A DNA stretch of 64,000 nt from Candidatus Saccharimonadota bacterium (GTDB lineage: Bacteria; Patescibacteriota; Saccharimonadia; Saccharimonadales; UBA4665), in assembly GCA_002746885.1 (NCBI GenBank), contig PDRS01000007.1:1-64000 (forward strand). Reading direction: 5' to 3'. Positions within the stretch are counted from its first letter, which is position 1. Each line of letters opens with the position of its first letter. Positions 56,910-64,000 of the stretch are shown here, one piece after another. Below the pieces are notes generated by a model. That model was not told the origin of the DNA and ran no database searches. It saw nothing but the letters and a program-made list of their open reading frames with translations. A program made the position numbers and the translations under genes.

Positions 56910-56938
56910 AAAGAGCTAGGCACGTAGCCTAACTCTTT
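56910..56938. terminator. Convergent-gene hairpin terminator
   Basis: AAAGAG-C-TAGGC and GCCTA-A-CTCTTT pair with one mismatch and a five-base loop, with a T-rich downstream side on the plus strand (GTTTAT). It sits between the convergent HExxH gene and the KGG gene. Confidence 0.65.
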
Positions 56939-56977
56939 GTTTATCTAAGCCGTTGTTTCGTAAACTTTTACGTTCTC

Positions 56978-57181
56978 TTACGCCTTCTTTGTGCGGCGAG
57001 AGATACGACCGCCGATTGCGCCGTACACGCGAGCGCGTTCACGACCAGCTTCGCCGGCTGCAAAACCGCCAGTTTTGCCTTTCTTTCCACCTTTGGCACC
57101 GATTTTTGCATAAAAATCTGAACCATACTTTTTCTTGTTCGTTGCAGCAGCCGCCTGGCCGCCGATTTTCGTTCCAGCCAT
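56978..57181 (-). CDS. KGG-motif (Con10-like) small stress protein
   Basis: The 67-residue product is Gly/Lys/Ala-rich: TKIGGQAAAATNKKKYG, then KIGAKGGKKGKTGGFAA and YGAIGGRISRR. Repeated GG-containing motifs like KGG are typical of small stress-induced hydrophilic proteins of the Con10/GsiB kind. Function in this organism is unknown. It has a very strong promoter (57279-57307) and a perfect TAGGAGGTG ribosome binding site, suggesting high expression. Confidence 0.78.
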   Translation of the reverse strand: MAGTKIGGQAAAATNKKKYGSDFYAKIGAKGGKKGKTGGFAAGEAGRERARVYGAIGGRISRRTKKA

Positions 57182-57278
57182 AGGAACACCTCCTAAAAAT
57201 TATGTTGCTTCAAAAGAAAAGGGCCTCGCCTGCCCCTCACGAGCAGATGAAACCCTCTTATCCTTTCGAATTATGCTT

Positions 57279-57307
57279 ATACTATCAAATAAAATTGCTT
57301 ATGTCAA
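57279..57307 (-). promoter_or_regulatory. Strong promoter for the KGG-motif gene
   Basis: TTGACA (57307-57302), a 17-base spacer and TAGTAT (57284-57279) on the minus strand, inside an AT-rich block. This leaves a leader of about 90 bases before the start codon. Confidence 0.75.
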
Positions 57308-57341
57308 CAATATTGTTTATAAATAATTTAACCTTCTTTAT

Positions 57342-60300
57342 TCAGCTGGACGTTAGCGTAATGGTCATATCCAAACCGTATGTACCTGGGGGCTGCTCGG
57401 CTGGTATAGTCTGCGAAAGATCAATACCCTCTATATCCCAATAACAGCCGTTTGCGGCGCTCCCTCCTGCTCTCGCGAGCGTGATGTCGTCTGCAATATC
57501 CTGATGAAATGCAGCGGATGTGCCAAGCGAGACGCCATCTGTCGTACAGCCCGCACCTGCCGAAATCGTCGCCGTAGCAAAACCGACACTCAGCATACCT
57601 GAGTATGTATCACTGTCTGTTCCATCCGAACAGCCCGGCTGAGCATCTCCGGGATCGTTAAAATCAAAACTGTGCGTTCCGTCCGTCCAAGAGCCAGTAC
57701 TCCCAGATGTTGCCGCCATACTGAGCGTCCATAACACACCCGCACTGCGATTTGTCACCCGCATGCTTTGCGTTGGCGTACCAAGCGTTCCCGAAGTTTG
57801 GTCGCAGGCAAACTTCATCACCCCTGTACCTAGCGCCACGTCCGGATCGCTCACAGCCTGACCGACGTCATCAACAATTTCTACGTTAAATACTCCGTCT
57901 GAAGTCGTAATCTGCGGATAGTGCGAGTACGTATTCAGAGGGGTGCCATCTGCATATACCGCACGAAAACAGTAGGAAGAGTTAGCAGGCGCTCCATTAT
58001 CGACCAAAGAAAAGTCCCACTCGCCGTCTTCCCCTGGCGACAATATTGATTCCGAATTTCGAAAGTTGTTTGAGGCAACGTAGGTTTGCGTTTCTGTGAT
58101 ATTGGTGCCATCAACAGGGTCATTGGTATTTGCGACTAGTGGCGAACCATCGTTTAGTTCATTAAAGTCGCGGTACGCAATTGTACTACTCGCACTGATG
58201 TCGCTATACGTACTGGCTGAACATGTGCCGCTCAGCGGCGCATATTGCAGCTTGAACGAGGTATTTTGTCCGACCGTCGCGTCGCTTACACCAAGCAACA
58301 TACGCAGGCGAAAAGGCCTGCTTGCCGACCGCAGCGTCGCGGGAGTATTTTCATTCGCGAGCGGATCACCAACCTCCGCCTCAATCGAAGCAAACTCAAC
58401 GACCTGCCAATAATGTGTACCAGATCCATAGATGCTACCACGCCAATATGAAGTCTGTAGGGTATTTGTGTTTGTCAATTCATAAATCCATGAATTCCGC
58501 GGAAATGCCGTCCCAGTCCCCCTCGTAGTATTTGTGATAAATGGATATGCTTTCGTTACCGAATCAACAGCAGTCGGAAGCGTAATATCTATATCGTAGC
58601 GCGCATTATCTGAAGAGCCGCCATCGTCAGTTACGGAACCGCGATGAACCGTAACGCCACTTACCGGAAATGTTACAACATACCAGCGAATACGGTTGTT
58701 ATATGAGCCAGTCCCATAACGACTAAACGTGAGCGTTGTCGCATCTGTCAGATCACAACCTACTGCCGTTTGCCGCAGACCGTTACTGTCGGCATCATAC
58801 GTACAGTAAAGAAACGAATGACCAGTATCGACTGAGCTAATCCCTGCTGTTTGCGAAACGACGCTAGACCCGAGCATTGTTTCGCCAGTCTGAACACTTG
58901 CACCTGACAAGTCGGAAAATGTCACAACTTGCCAAGCAATCGTGTCGATTACGCTTGGCGAACTGTGACGGCGCAGCAACACGGTCGAACTGTCCTGTAG
59001 CTCACCGGTCGCCAGACCCGTTTGCTGGTTTGCAGCATTCTCGTCATCATAGCTAGAAACAATCACCATCGACTTATCGACGTCTACACTGCTGATCGAA
59101 GCTGTATTAGAATTCGCGCCAGATGCAATTGTTGTCACGCCGCGCTGAACACTAAATTCATTCAAAAAACACTCAACCAGCGAATAGCTAATATGTGTTT
59201 GCGCATTGGGTGAGGCGCCGCGCGTAAAGGTCAGTGTCGACGCATTCGTAATCTCGCCAGCTACCATGTGGTCGTTACCGCCAGCAATGCTACTTGTACC
59301 ACTTGCCCTCGTCAACAAATACGCTTGCGCCATGTCTGAAATAGATTTCGATAGCGTAACATCGCTGTTTGTTGAGCCATTTGGGATTGTTGTCGTTCCG
59401 CTTTCGGTACGACACCCGCTCCACGGCGTACCCCCAATATCATCTGGATTTTCAAACAAACGATAATCAGCCTGAGTGATAAATGGGTCAACTGCAGGCT
59501 CATAGGTAATAACGAGAATGCCCTGTCCACCCGTGCCGCCGCCCGAAACATGCGAGCCAGACATGCCGCCACCACCGCCGCCACCGCCGTAGAACCCGCC
59601 ATCACCACCGACCGCACTACCACTGCGCGCTGTTCCGTTCGCGCCGCCGCCACCACCGCCGCCGCCTGAAGGGCCTTGTCCGCTACTCCATAAACTTTGG
59701 ACACTACCATTGCCGCCATCTGCCGTATGAATACCGGTAGAAGTACTTGCGCCACCACCGCCACCACCGTCTACACCGGACTGCGCGTTTGCGGTATTTC
59801 GACCAGTACCACCCGCACCGCCGCCTGAGCCAGTCGTACTATGACCACCAGCACCGCCAGTTTGACTACCTGACGAAGGTGTCACGCCAACAGTCGAAGA
59901 AGCGCCGTTACTGCCGCCGCCACCGCCGCCACCCTGTCGAGTGTCAGATTGACCGAGACCGCCCGCCCTACCGATGCCAGATGGGCCAGCTGAACCACCG
60001 CCACCGCCAGCTGATGCCGTATTACTCGCCGTTGCGCCATCTCCGCCATCTCCGCCACTGTAACCCGCGTCGCTCCCGGTACCGCCCGCACCCCCGGCGC
60101 CAGCTGTTTGCTGGGACGCGTTACCACCGTTCTTTGCTTCAATTAAAATAGTACCGCTCCCATTTTTAAGCAAAGCCCCATCGGCCGCAGAACCAGCGCC
60201 AGCACTTGGAATATTGATATCGACTGTCGCGTTCGGAGTCAGAGTCACGTTTCTAACCCTGCGGTATTCACCACCTCCGCCTCCGCCGCCGCTACTTGTT

Positions 60301-60530
60301 GAGCCAAGGGCGGCGGCGCCATTTCCACCAGCGCCAATCGCCTCAATAGTGTTATTCGTATTGTCCCATGCTGGTGGCACCGTCCAAGAGTTCCCTGCCG
60401 TTAAGATAACTTGCACTGGAGCCGCCTGCGCTCTCGGGACAAACGGCCACAAAAGCACTTGTTGTAAAACGAGCAAAAAAACAAAACCAAGCGCCCACAG
60501 CGCGCGCATGCGAACTACGGTAACGCGCAT
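57342..60530 (-). CDS. Large glycine-rich surface protein with WxL-like C-terminal domain
   Basis: The 1062-residue protein has a signal peptide (residues 1-38, ending RAQA) and an N-terminal glycine-rich domain (about 40-350) opening NSWTVPPAWDNTNN with runs of GGGG. Beta-rich modules follow with repeats such as SSVDTGHSFLY and SISSVDVDKSMV. The C-terminal domain (about 880-1062) closely resembles the small protein at 62235: FNVEIVDDVG, MKFACDQTSG, LGTPTQSMRVTN and EGIDLSQTIPAEQ. That domain carries a WTL triplet (VLWTLSMAA), in line with WxL surface domains. Start chosen at 60530 with AGGG upstream and a clean signal peptide. It is probably cell-wall associated. Confidence 0.82.
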   Translation of the reverse strand: MRVTVVRMRALWALGFVFLLVLQQVLLWPFVPRAQAAPVQVILTAGNSWTVPPAWDNTNNTIEAIGAGGNGAAALGSTSSGGGGGGGEYRRVRNVTLTPNATVDINIPSAGAGSAADGALLKNGSGTILIEAKNGGNASQQTAGAGGAGGTGSDAGYSGGDGGDGATASNTASAGGGGGSAGPSGIGRAGGLGQSDTRQGGGGGGGSNGASSTVGVTPSSGSQTGGAGGHSTTGSGGGAGGTGRNTANAQSGVDGGGGGGASTSTGIHTADGGNGSVQSLWSSGQGPSGGGGGGGGANGTARSGSAVGGDGGFYGGGGGGGGMSGSHVSGGGTGGQGILVITYEPAVDPFITQADYRLFENPDDIGGTPWSGCRTESGTTTIPNGSTNSDVTLSKSISDMAQAYLLTRASGTSSIAGGNDHMVAGEITNASTLTFTRGASPNAQTHISYSLVECFLNEFSVQRGVTTIASGANSNTASISSVDVDKSMVIVSSYDDENAANQQTGLATGELQDSSTVLLRRHSSPSVIDTIAWQVVTFSDLSGASVQTGETMLGSSVVSQTAGISSVDTGHSFLYCTYDADSNGLRQTAVGCDLTDATTLTFSRYGTGSYNNRIRWYVVTFPVSGVTVHRGSVTDDGGSSDNARYDIDITLPTAVDSVTKAYPFITNTTRGTGTAFPRNSWIYELTNTNTLQTSYWRGSIYGSGTHYWQVVEFASIEAEVGDPLANENTPATLRSASRPFRLRMLLGVSDATVGQNTSFKLQYAPLSGTCSASTYSDISASSTIAYRDFNELNDGSPLVANTNDPVDGTNITETQTYVASNNFRNSESILSPGEDGEWDFSLVDNGAPANSSYCFRAVYADGTPLNTYSHYPQITTSDGVFNVEIVDDVGQAVSDPDVALGTGVMKFACDQTSGTLGTPTQSMRVTNRSAGVLWTLSMAATSGSTGSWTDGTHSFDFNDPGDAQPGCSDGTDSDTYSGMLSVGFATATISAGAGCTTDGVSLGTSAAFHQDIADDITLARAGGSAANGCYWDIEGIDLSQTIPAEQPPGTYGLDMTITLTSS

Positions 60531-60686
60531 AAAAAACCCTAAACTATACGCTTGAAATGATGCACTATATTTCATATTTTTCTTTTGGGCGCGAAAGCGT
60601 TTTATTATCGTAAGCATTATAACAAATAAGTCGCCCCGCTACACGCTTTCTCGGAGCATAAGCGTAAAAAGCACCGCGAGCACGTC

Positions 60687-62177
60687 TTATCGGCTCGCCT
60701 TGCCGTCCTTTGCTTTAGATTTTGCGGCTTTGCGTTTTCGAATAGTTTTATGTCGTTTCGATGCCCGCTTCGATGTCGCCTCTTCAACGTGCTTTGTGAT
60801 TTTTTCGGCGCTCTGCGCATCACCGTCCGAGGAGTAGCTCGTTTGGCGCCGCGGCGCCTCCCGCGGCGATTCAAACTCTAATCGCTGTGGCGCTGGCCGT
60901 CTTTCGGGTACAGCAGCGTCTTGGTCTGCTTCTATTTTGCTCTGATTATGAGGGGCTGTGTTTGCTAACATAGACTTTACACTAGTATCTTGCGTCGCAT
61001 CATCAACTAGCCACTGAGCTACTTTTTTATTCCCGTGCGGCGCTGGAGCCGAAGGAACGCGCAACTCCGCACCTTCTTTGAGTATGTATGGTGCTTTAAT
61101 ACGATTCGCCCGCGCAAGCTGTTTCCAGCCAATGCCATACTCTGCCGCGATAGACATGACGGTATCTGTGTCAGCTACGGTATATTTTTGCCACTTTTTG
61201 TACACCTTTCGCTGCTGGCGTTTTCTGTGCCGCGAAATCACAAACATCAACAAAAGAACGACCAGTACGCCCAACTCAATAAGTAACGCAAGCGGATCAG
61301 GCATCATAATAAAATAACCCGTATCCTGACGTTTTTTCTTTTGATCAGCCGACACTCTGCCTAGACCATAGTTCGGATCGGCGTCATAGCTGACCGATGT
61401 ATAAGCTTTGTATAAACCACCCCAAAACGGACGCTCAAACTCAAACGCCCAGCTAGTTGTTGCATCTCGTATAACCGGAAAATTCGCTTCCTTGAGAGCC
61501 GACTTTCCGCCGAATATGCTTTTCAGTTGTACGCGTGCGGTCACGTCAAGCGATACATTTCCTTCGTTTTTGACTACTGGTGAAACCGTATAATTACCGT
61601 TTTCGAGCCTTACAATATCCACGCGTTCATAAGACAGTTTTTTTACAAGCTCACCAGGTACCGTAATGGCTAGACGTATTGCGTTTCGAAACCCCAATAA
61701 AACACCCCGTCCGCTCTTTGGGGCAAAATTCCTAGTGTCTTGTGCTGTAATACACCCGCCGTGCTCTCCCGGACCAGCGTCTTTCGGTACAGTTACCGTA
61801 AAATTCACCGTTTTGTTCGATTGCGCTGGAACGACTACCTTGTCTTCGGAAAGCTTTACCCAACTACCGACCGCAGCTCGTTCTTCAGTATTTTGTTTAC
61901 ACGAGAAAGAGCCGTCAGACGCAGCAATACTGTCGACAGCGCCCAGCACGACAGTTCTGTCTTCGTCCGTGTAGTTGAATATCTTAACCCCATCCTCCAC
62001 CGAATCACCGCCATCCAGCGTGTGTATAAATATTCCCTTAGACCGTTCGTTGCCGCTCTGCGGATTGGCCGGTATGATACCAATGGAACCCGATGCCGCC
62101 AACAAGGTCGGCGTACAGACAGAGAGCAAGAGAGTCAACGTGAGCACATAACCCATCTTTTGCACGTGTTTTCTCAT
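60687..62177 (-). CDS. DUF916-like secreted membrane protein with LysM domain
   Basis: The 496-residue protein has a signal peptide (1-28), an external part with DUF916-type features (GDSVEDGVKIFNYTDEDRTV and VPAQSNKTVNFTVTVP, then GCITAQD) extending to about 285, one membrane helix (about 296-315), a basic cytoplasmic-type flank (RHRKRQQRKVYKK) and then a LysM motif (about 331-376, YTVADTDTVMSIAAEYGIGW). The Lys-rich C-terminus would lie inside the cell. DUF916 proteins usually partner with WxL proteins in Gram-positive surface complexes. A GAGGG ribosome binding site precedes the ATG. The gene lies between two WxL-like genes. Confidence 0.8.
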   Translation of the reverse strand: MRKHVQKMGYVLTLTLLLSVCTPTLLAASGSIGIIPANPQSGNERSKGIFIHTLDGGDSVEDGVKIFNYTDEDRTVVLGAVDSIAASDGSFSCKQNTEERAAVGSWVKLSEDKVVVPAQSNKTVNFTVTVPKDAGPGEHGGCITAQDTRNFAPKSGRGVLLGFRNAIRLAITVPGELVKKLSYERVDIVRLENGNYTVSPVVKNEGNVSLDVTARVQLKSIFGGKSALKEANFPVIRDATTSWAFEFERPFWGGLYKAYTSVSYDADPNYGLGRVSADQKKKRQDTGYFIMMPDPLALLIELGVLVVLLLMFVISRHRKRQQRKVYKKWQKYTVADTDTVMSIAAEYGIGWKQLARANRIKAPYILKEGAELRVPSAPAPHGNKKVAQWLVDDATQDTSVKSMLANTAPHNQSKIEADQDAAVPERRPAPQRLEFESPREAPRRQTSYSSDGDAQSAEKITKHVEEATSKRASKRHKTIRKRKAAKSKAKDGKASR

Positions 62178-62234
62178 CGTGCCCTCTACTGTACATGCAT
62201 TTGTACCGTTTGGCTAGAAACTTCTTATGCCTAT

Positions 62235-62867
62235 TTACTGCGAAACCGCGGTAATAGTCATAGAGAGACTATAGGTACCATCAGCCTGCTCGGCAGGAAT
62301 CTGCTGACTCAGCGTGTAGCCGGTCAGTTCACCTTCCCAGGCCGTATTGCTGGTGTTGTTCATCAGCGTAACTGGGTTCGTAGCAGTAAAAGCACCGCCA
62401 GGAAGTGTATAGTCAGATCCAGAAGACAGAATATTTGCACCGCTCGTCTGAGCAAAAGAGCCGCCACTGATAGTCATTTGACCATTGTCGCAACCAGCTG
62501 TCGTACCGGCTGGATCGTTATAGGCATAGGTATGACTGTTACCATCATCCCAAGTATCCACACCAGGGTTAGTTGCGTTGATGTCAAGCTTTACGCCAGA
62601 CAGAAGCGGGTTGCTAATTTGAACTTTCTCGGTAGGAGTACCGAATGTGGCAGTCTGAGTCTGACATGCAAAGTCAAACGTCGTAGCCGCAAAGGCCACC
62701 GATGGGTTGGCGACCGAAGAACCGCTGCCGTCGACAATGTCGTACGTCAGTGACCCCGAGTTAATCACCTGCGAAAGGCTGGTAGTAGTTGCCGCCGAAG
62801 CCGCCATTGGAAGCACCAAGACAGCAACACCAAGCACAGCCGCAAATGAACGTAGTTTGTTACGCAT
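62235..62867 (-). CDS. Small secreted WxL-like surface protein
   Basis: The 210-residue product has a signal peptide ending AASA (residues 1-25) and then one beta domain: GSLTYDIVDGSG, FDFACQTQTATFGTPTEKVQI, and near the end GYTLSQQIPAEQ and TYSLSMTITA. The same domain ends the protein at 57342, including the IPAEQ motif and the order of conserved segments. Overall features recall WxL domains of Gram-positive surface proteins, although the WxL tryptophan is not conserved here. Start at 62867 with AAGGAG. It has its own promoter (62950-62979) and a leader hairpin at 62920-62937. Confidence 0.8.
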   Translation of the reverse strand: MRNKLRSFAAVLGVAVLVLPMAASAATTTSLSQVINSGSLTYDIVDGSGSSVANPSVAFAATTFDFACQTQTATFGTPTEKVQISNPLLSGVKLDINATNPGVDTWDDGNSHTYAYNDPAGTTAGCDNGQMTISGGSFAQTSGANILSSGSDYTLPGGAFTATNPVTLMNNTSNTAWEGELTGYTLSQQIPAEQADGTYSLSMTITAVSQ

Positions 62868-62949
62868 ATGCGTAGCTCCTTTTGTTTTATGTTTGTATTG
62901 TTGTATTTTTGTTTGTAACGCCTCCGCACATGGAGGCATTCACGTCTCT

Positions 62950-62979
62950 ATCTTACCGATTTCGAGAGATCGAAGTCAA
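62950..62979 (-). promoter_or_regulatory. Promoter for the WxL-like operon
   Basis: On the minus strand TTGACT (62979-62974), an 18-base spacer and TAAGAT (62955-62950). The leader of about 75 bases contains a GCCTCC/GGAGGC hairpin (62920-62937) and then a long A-rich stretch with no structure before the ribosome binding site. Confidence 0.65.
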
Positions 62980-63101
62980 TAACCAGAAAAATGCTTTTGC
63001 TGCTTTATATACTACATTTCGTATCTGTTATTCGATTAATGTTGTAATTATTTCACGCAACAAGTCTAGCTAGTGCGTATTTATTACAACATAAGTACCT
63101 T

Positions 63102-64000
63102 TTACGGTGTTGTAACAACTTCACGCCAGTTGAGAATTTCATATCCTCCCGTCACAGGGTAGCTAGGCGGCGGTGCATAGTATAAGTGATAGTCGTACTC
63201 AGTCGTGGTTTGTTTCACGCCGGAAATATAGTAGCCCGTCGCTGGGTCATATGCCGAATCAGCGCAATACCCACCGCGTCTATAGTTCCATGTCCAATAT
63301 TGTCTCGTTGCAACCGAACCATAGTATAGAAACTCCTGGTTTGGAGCTGTCCAGCCGGGAGTACAACGCCAAGAATTAACTTTATAGGTTGACGGATACC
63401 GAACAGAACCACTCTGTGCGAGTGTTGCCGCATCTATCTCGAACGTGAACGCCCCCGTCTGCGGAATGGCGTACGGCGCAATGAAAATATCCCCCTCAGA
63501 CACAAGCCCGATTGCGTCTTGACCGTTCTTGGTACTGTAAAGTATTTCCCCAACTATATTGATATCTGTCGAATGGGCGTTATTTCCTAGGCGGCCAGAC
63601 GCAATTGATACTCGGCCAGGAAAACTAGCTGATGTCCTTACCCAAACATTATCTTCAACAAAAATCACCCCTGAAGGCGGCAACGGAACGCCGACCTGTA
63701 CCACCGAACGTGTCAGCGCTGTCGTGTAATCTGTTTGTCTGTCATTTTCATTGCTCACCCTATAAAGATCGTATGTGCTGTCAGGATTCAGCTGGATATA
63801 ATACCCTCTCCGAGAGCTAAACGAGCTACTATAGCGCGGAATGTAGGCGTCTGAGCGAGTTGCGGGCGTTAAACTGCACGCATCAGTGTTCATCGCGTAA
63901 GCAGCGGTCGCGGCATCGTCGGCAAATGCTACCTTTTTCATCTTACAGAGCGCGCTTGTTACTTGATTAAAATCAATACTCGGCTGAGGATACAGCCAGT
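63102..64000 (-). CDS. PilX-like pilus-associated protein, 3' part only
   Basis: The frame is open from the window edge (WLYPQPSIDFNQVTSALC) to the stop at 63102, about 299 residues, so the N-terminus is missing. The visible part resembles the minor-pilin-like PilX proteins of CPR type IV pilus operons: VIFVEDNVWV, GRVSIASGR, INIVGEILYS and LVSEGDIFIAP, ending YYAPPPSYPVTGGYEILNWREV. Several cysteines could pair. It is the gene just upstream of the WxL-like operon, suggesting type IV pilus genes lie beyond the window. Confidence 0.72.
   Translation of the reverse strand, partial: WLYPQPSIDFNQVTSALCKMKKVAFADDAATAAYAMNTDACSLTPATRSDAYIPRYSSSFSSRRGYYIQLNPDSTYDLYRVSNENDRQTDYTTALTRSVVQVGVPLPPSGVIFVEDNVWVRTSASFPGRVSIASGRLGNNAHSTDINIVGEILYSTKNGQDAIGLVSEGDIFIAPYAIPQTGAFTFEIDAATLAQSGSVRYPSTYKVNSWRCTPGWTAPNQEFLYYGSVATRQYWTWNYRRGGYCADSAYDPATGYYISGVKQTTTEYDYHLYYAPPPSYPVTGGYEILNWREVVTTP

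Noticed and set aside
1..64000. UGA read as glycine (as in some CPR lineages)
   Set aside because: Several well-supported genes end at TGA in the expected place (for example the ClbS-like gene and the LCP gene), so a standard code is the simpler reading.

Overview
The window looks like chromosome from a Candidate Phyla Radiation (Patescibacteria) bacterium, most probably a Candidatus Saccharibacteria (TM7) relative. The reasons are compact genes with many overlapping start and stop codons, medium GC, ordinary use of TAA, TAG and TGA as stops (unlike the UGA-recoding CPR lineages), a class II ribonucleotide reductase with NrdR, very short forms of housekeeping proteins (IF-2, S1, adenylate kinase), a Gram-positive style surface (LCP protein, alanine racemase, lipoprotein, WxL-like proteins, no outer-membrane genes) and very large secreted surface proteins. 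This is inference from gene content; no marker phylogeny was possible.

Layout. 0.5-4.6 kb: rpmE-prfA-prmC translation cluster, interrupted by two opposite-strand orphan genes, one a lipoprotein. 4.6-10.7 kb: HtrA protease, LCP wall enzyme with a membrane partner, signal peptidase I, ParB-ParA. 10.7-11.6 kb: a non-coding stretch with an inverted pair of DnaA-box-like sites and a strong hairpin. 11.6-30.8 kb: a surface island with two parallel beta-helix proteins, a 2222-residue Kelch/glycine-rich protein with a small membrane partner, alanine racemase, and a 2048-residue tail-fibre-like adhesin followed by two small ORFs. 31.4-37.6 kb: rplU, then a T-box-controlled operon (ClbS/DfsB-like, cupin, inositol-monophosphatase-like, ileS). 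The ileS gene carries an in-frame GNAT domain and an alpha/beta-hydrolase, has lost part of its core and changes reading frame. A decayed transposase and a 48-bp inverted repeat lie just upstream. 38.1-42.0 kb: nrdR-nrdJ behind a promoter with paired NrdR-box-like sites. 42-47.7 kb: ftsA-ftsZ, map, adk, yqeY, rpsU and a winged-helix regulator. 47.9-51.6 kb: priA-def-fmt and tRNA-Ala(CGC). 51.7-56.9 kb: DUF5663 protein, infB, rpsA, a ROK protein and a HExxH/zinc-ribbon protein. 57-64 kb: a KGG-motif protein and a second surface locus of a glycine-rich protein with a WxL-like C-terminus, a DUF916-like membrane protein with an apparently cytoplasmic LysM, and a small secreted WxL-like protein, next to the 3' part of a type-IV-pilus-associated PilX-like gene that runs off the window.

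How the genes fit together. Much of the window is translation (L31, RF1 and its methylase, L21, IleRS, S21, Def/Fmt/Map N-terminal processing, IF-2, S1), cell division and segregation (FtsA/FtsZ, ParA/ParB, PriA) and the cell envelope (LepB, LCP, Alr, HtrA and five large surface proteins). The two most unusual things are the disrupted, domain-loaded ileS behind an intact T-box, and the WxL/DUF916-like surface system with its glycine-rich partner.
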